Origin: an uncultured Opitutaceae bacterium
GTDB taxonomy: Bacteria; Verrucomicrobiota; Verrucomicrobiia; Opitutales; Opitutaceae
Length of the DNA stretch: 5,648 nt
Reading direction: 5' to 3'
Assembly: GCA_937902865.1 (NCBI GenBank)
Contig: CALFNJ010000717.1
Location: forward strand, 1-5,648
The notes under the pieces are model-generated. The model was not told the origin of the DNA, ran no database searches, and saw only the letters and a list, made by a program, of their open reading frames with translations. The translations under genes were made by a program, and so were the position numbers. Numbering within the stretch: position 1 is the stretch's first letter; every line of letters begins with the position of its first letter. Below are positions 3,808 through 5,648 of the stretch, piece after piece.

Positions 3808-5298
3808 ATGAGCGGGCCCGGATTTAGCCAAGACCTTCGTCATCGCCAAACCCAGTCTCTTGTCCTCGCGCCGCAGCTGCGGCAGTCGCTAAAGATTCTG
3901 CAGGTCGCGGCGCTTGATCTGCGTTCGGTTATCCAGGAGGAGTTGCAGGCCAACCCGGCGCTCGAGGAGCTGCCGATGGAGGGAGTCAGCCTCGACAAGG
4001 AGAAGGACGATACCGCCAAGGCCGCTCTCGACGGTGCCGACGCCAGCGCTCCCGCGGATTCGGATACCTCGGAAAGCCGGGAGGAGATGGATTTCTCGAA
4101 GGAATTTCAGATCCTCAATAAACTGGACGAGGATTGGCGTGACCACATGGCGAACGCCGGTGGCGCCCAGCCTTTCACCTCGGAGGACGCCGAGAAGCGC
4201 CAGCATTTTTTCGATTCGCTCGTCAGCGAAACTTCCCTCCAGGAGCACCTGATGCAGCAGGCCGAGCTGGCCGACCTTTCCCCCGCCGTGGTCGAGGCCA
4301 TGCGCTATCTCGTGGGCAGCCTCGATGACCGCGGCTTCCTGACCCAGAGTCCGGCTGATGTCGCGCTGCAGACCGGCATCGCACTCGAGTCGGTGCAGGA
4401 GGCGGTCCAGCTCCTCAAGACCTTCGATCCCGCCGGCATCGGCGCGCAATCCCTCGAGGAATGTCTGCTCCTCCAATTGGCGGCGAAGGGCCGCAGGGAC
4501 ACCATGGCCGCGCGCATCGTGCGCGACCATTTCGATCTGCTCTCCCGGCGGCGCATCCCGGAGATCGCGCGCAAGCTCGGCGCGCACGCCGACGATGTGC
4601 AGGTCGCCATCGAGGAGATCGGAACCCTCGATCCCGCGCCCGGACGCCGGTTCGCCGAGGACAACAACCGGATCGTCGTGCCCGATGTCACCGTGGAAAA
4701 GGACGGCGACAAGTGGACGATCTCGCTCAACAGCGACTACATTCCGCGGCTGCGCATCTCGAACACCTACCGCGAGCTCATCGCCAAGGGCACGCTTTCG
4801 AAGGAGGAGCGCGACTATCTCCGCGAGCGGATCCGTTCCGGCAAGTTCCTGATCAATTCAATCGAGCAGCGCCAGCAGACGATCGAGCGCATCACCCGCG
4901 AGATCATCAAGGTGCAGGAACCCTTCTTCGAGAACGGCGTTTCCCAGCTAAAGCCGCTGACCATGACGCAGATCGCCGAGGTTGTCGGGGTTCACGAAAC
5001 CACCGTCAGTCGCGCCATCGCCAACAAGTTTATCAAGACGCCGCACGGGGTGTTCGACATGAAGTTTTTCTTCACCCCTGGCTACCAAGCCGACAGCGGT
5101 GCCGCGGTGTCCAACAAGAGCGTGAAGGAAATGATCCATGAGATCATCACGATCGAGGATCGGTCCAAGCCTTCGAGCGATCAGGAGATCGTCGCCAAGC
5201 TGCAGGAAAAGGGCATCAACATCGCCCGCCGCACCGTGGCGAAATACCGCGAGGAGCTCGGCCTGCTGCCGAGCAACCTCCGGCGGGACTACACCTGA
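3808..5298 (+). CDS. rpoN: RNA polymerase sigma-54 factor
   Basis: Alternative sigma factor that directs RNA polymerase to -24/-12 promoters and needs ATP-driven enhancer-binding activators to open DNA. The 496-residue product is full length (E. coli 477). Region I spans about 1-55 (Q- and L-rich, LVLAPQLRQSLKILQVAAL), the activator-responsive part. Region II at about 56-115 is acidic with a Ser/Asp/Glu-rich patch (79-93). The core-binding domain covers about 125-300. The DNA-binding part includes the helix-turn-helix around 384-407 (LTMTQIAEVVGVHETTVSRA), TPHGVFDMKFFF at 411-422, and the RpoN box ARRTVAKYRE at 473-482, which reads the -24 element. Everything needed for function appears intact. 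The ATG at 3808 gives the standard N-terminus although no Shine-Dalgarno is seen. It is probably transcribed with the upstream kinase gene. Its last 10 bp overlap the convergent tsaD. Confidence 0.98.
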   Translation: MSGPGFSQDLRHRQTQSLVLAPQLRQSLKILQVAALDLRSVIQEELQANPALEELPMEGVSLDKEKDDTAKAALDGADASAPADSDTSESREEMDFSKEFQILNKLDEDWRDHMANAGGAQPFTSEDAEKRQHFFDSLVSETSLQEHLMQQAELADLSPAVVEAMRYLVGSLDDRGFLTQSPADVALQTGIALESVQEAVQLLKTFDPAGIGAQSLEECLLLQLAAKGRRDTMAARIVRDHFDLLSRRRIPEIARKLGAHADDVQVAIEEIGTLDPAPGRRFAEDNNRIVVPDVTVEKDGDKWTISLNSDYIPRLRISNTYRELIAKGTLSKEERDYLRERIRSGKFLINSIEQRQQTIERITREIIKVQEPFFENGVSQLKPLTMTQIAEVVGVHETTVSRAIANKFIKTPHGVFDMKFFFTPGYQADSGAAVSNKSVKEMIHEIITIEDRSKPSSDQEIVAKLQEKGINIARRTVAKYREELGLLPSNLRRDYT

Positions 5299-5648
5299 GC
5301 CGCGAGCGCGAGGGCTGGATCGATCGTGAGATCCATGCCGGAAACTCCCGCTTCACCCAGCTGCTCGATCCACGCCGCAAAGGCGATCATGCCGGCATTG
5401 TCTCCGGTATGCTCCGGTTTCGCCGCGAGAAACGAAACGCCCTTTCCTTCGGCCAGGGTCTGCAGCCGCGCGCGGAGTGCGCGATTGTTGGCGACGCCGC
5501 CCGACAGCCCGATGCTCCGGAACCCGGCCTCATCGCGTTCGAACGCCAGTCCCGTCGGTCGCACCAGGACATCGATCACGGCCTGCTGATAGCGCGCGCA
5601 AAGATCGTTCCTCCGGGCTTCGACTTCCACGGTGGACATCTTCTCCAG
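5289..5648 (-). CDS. tsaD: tRNA threonylcarbamoyladenosine transferase TsaD, C-terminal 119 residues
   Basis: TsaD transfers threonylcarbamoyl to A37 of ANN-decoding tRNAs (t6A) together with TsaB and TsaE; cytoplasmic, with an ASKHA fold and a bound metal. Only the C-terminal third is here: the frame runs open to the window end, so the ATG at 5639-5637 is internal and the true start is outside. Family marks: LSGGVANNRALRARL, the nucleotide-binding GGVAxNxxLR motif, and PEHTGDNAGMIAFAAW, matching the xTDNxAMIA motif with its metal-binding Asp kept and Gly in place of Thr. The metal-binding HxxxH would be upstream, out of view. The stop codon TAG is at 5291-5289, inside the end of rpoN, so the two convergent genes share 10 bp and no terminator sits between them. 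Confidence 0.94.
   Translation of the reverse strand: MEKMSTVEVEARRNDLCARYQQAVIDVLVRPTGLAFERDEAGFRSIGLSGGVANNRALRARLQTLAEGKGVSFLAAKPEHTGDNAGMIAFAAWIEQLGEAGVSGMDLTIDPALALAAQV

Noticed and set aside
3780..3827. 15-codon open frame between the kinase gene and rpoN, overlapping the rpoN start
   Set aside because: It has no ribosome site and no recognisable peptide, and a frame this short is expected by chance. Translational coupling cannot be argued from sequence alone.
3889..4587. 232-codon open frame on the minus strand inside rpoN
   Set aside because: It is antisense to conserved RpoN regions I to III and resembles no known protein.

Overview
The window is a GC-rich, densely coded stretch of a bacterial chromosome made of housekeeping and regulatory genes. 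There are no mobile elements, CRISPR arrays, tRNAs or rRNAs that I can see. From memory, the protein flavour suggests Verrucomicrobiota, probably near Opitutales: a plastid-like HisRS, an HU protein with a GRNPNKP arm, a UbiE starting MPDPAAINAMFGR, and a stand-alone Ser/Thr kinase next to rpoN. No marker gene is present to prove this.

Layout from left to right. hisS (minus, 3' end cut by the window edge) lies downstream of a gene for an HU/IHF-type DNA-bending protein (minus). A 241-bp A+T-richer divergent spacer follows, carrying a likely HU promoter and several short repeats. ubiE/menG (plus) comes next and converges on an A-type iron-sulfur carrier gene (hesB/iscA/erpA family, minus). A 110-bp divergent spacer then separates that gene from a eukaryotic-type Ser/Thr protein kinase gene (plus). 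The kinase gene is followed 33 bp later by rpoN (sigma-54, plus). The last bases of rpoN overlap by 10 bp the 3' end of a convergent tsaD (minus, 5' part outside the window).

The most notable signal is a perfect sigma-54 promoter (TGGCAC-N5-TTGCA) on the minus strand at 2723-2740. It is oriented into the hesB/iscA-like gene and lies between that gene and the kinase-rpoN pair. The window therefore holds a sigma-54 gene, a kinase probably co-transcribed with it, and a likely sigma-54 target promoter back to back. The kinase also has an unusual active site: the catalytic-loop Lys is Gly and the P+1-loop Thr is Lys, two positions that contact each other in canonical kinases. These points suggest a local sigma-54 module linking phosphorylation to Fe-S protein maturation. 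That link is a hypothesis; the individual sequence signals are directly visible.

Of the six genes whose start lies in the window, hisS and HU have clear Shine-Dalgarno sequences. ubiE, the Fe-S carrier gene, the kinase gene and rpoN have none that I can recognise.
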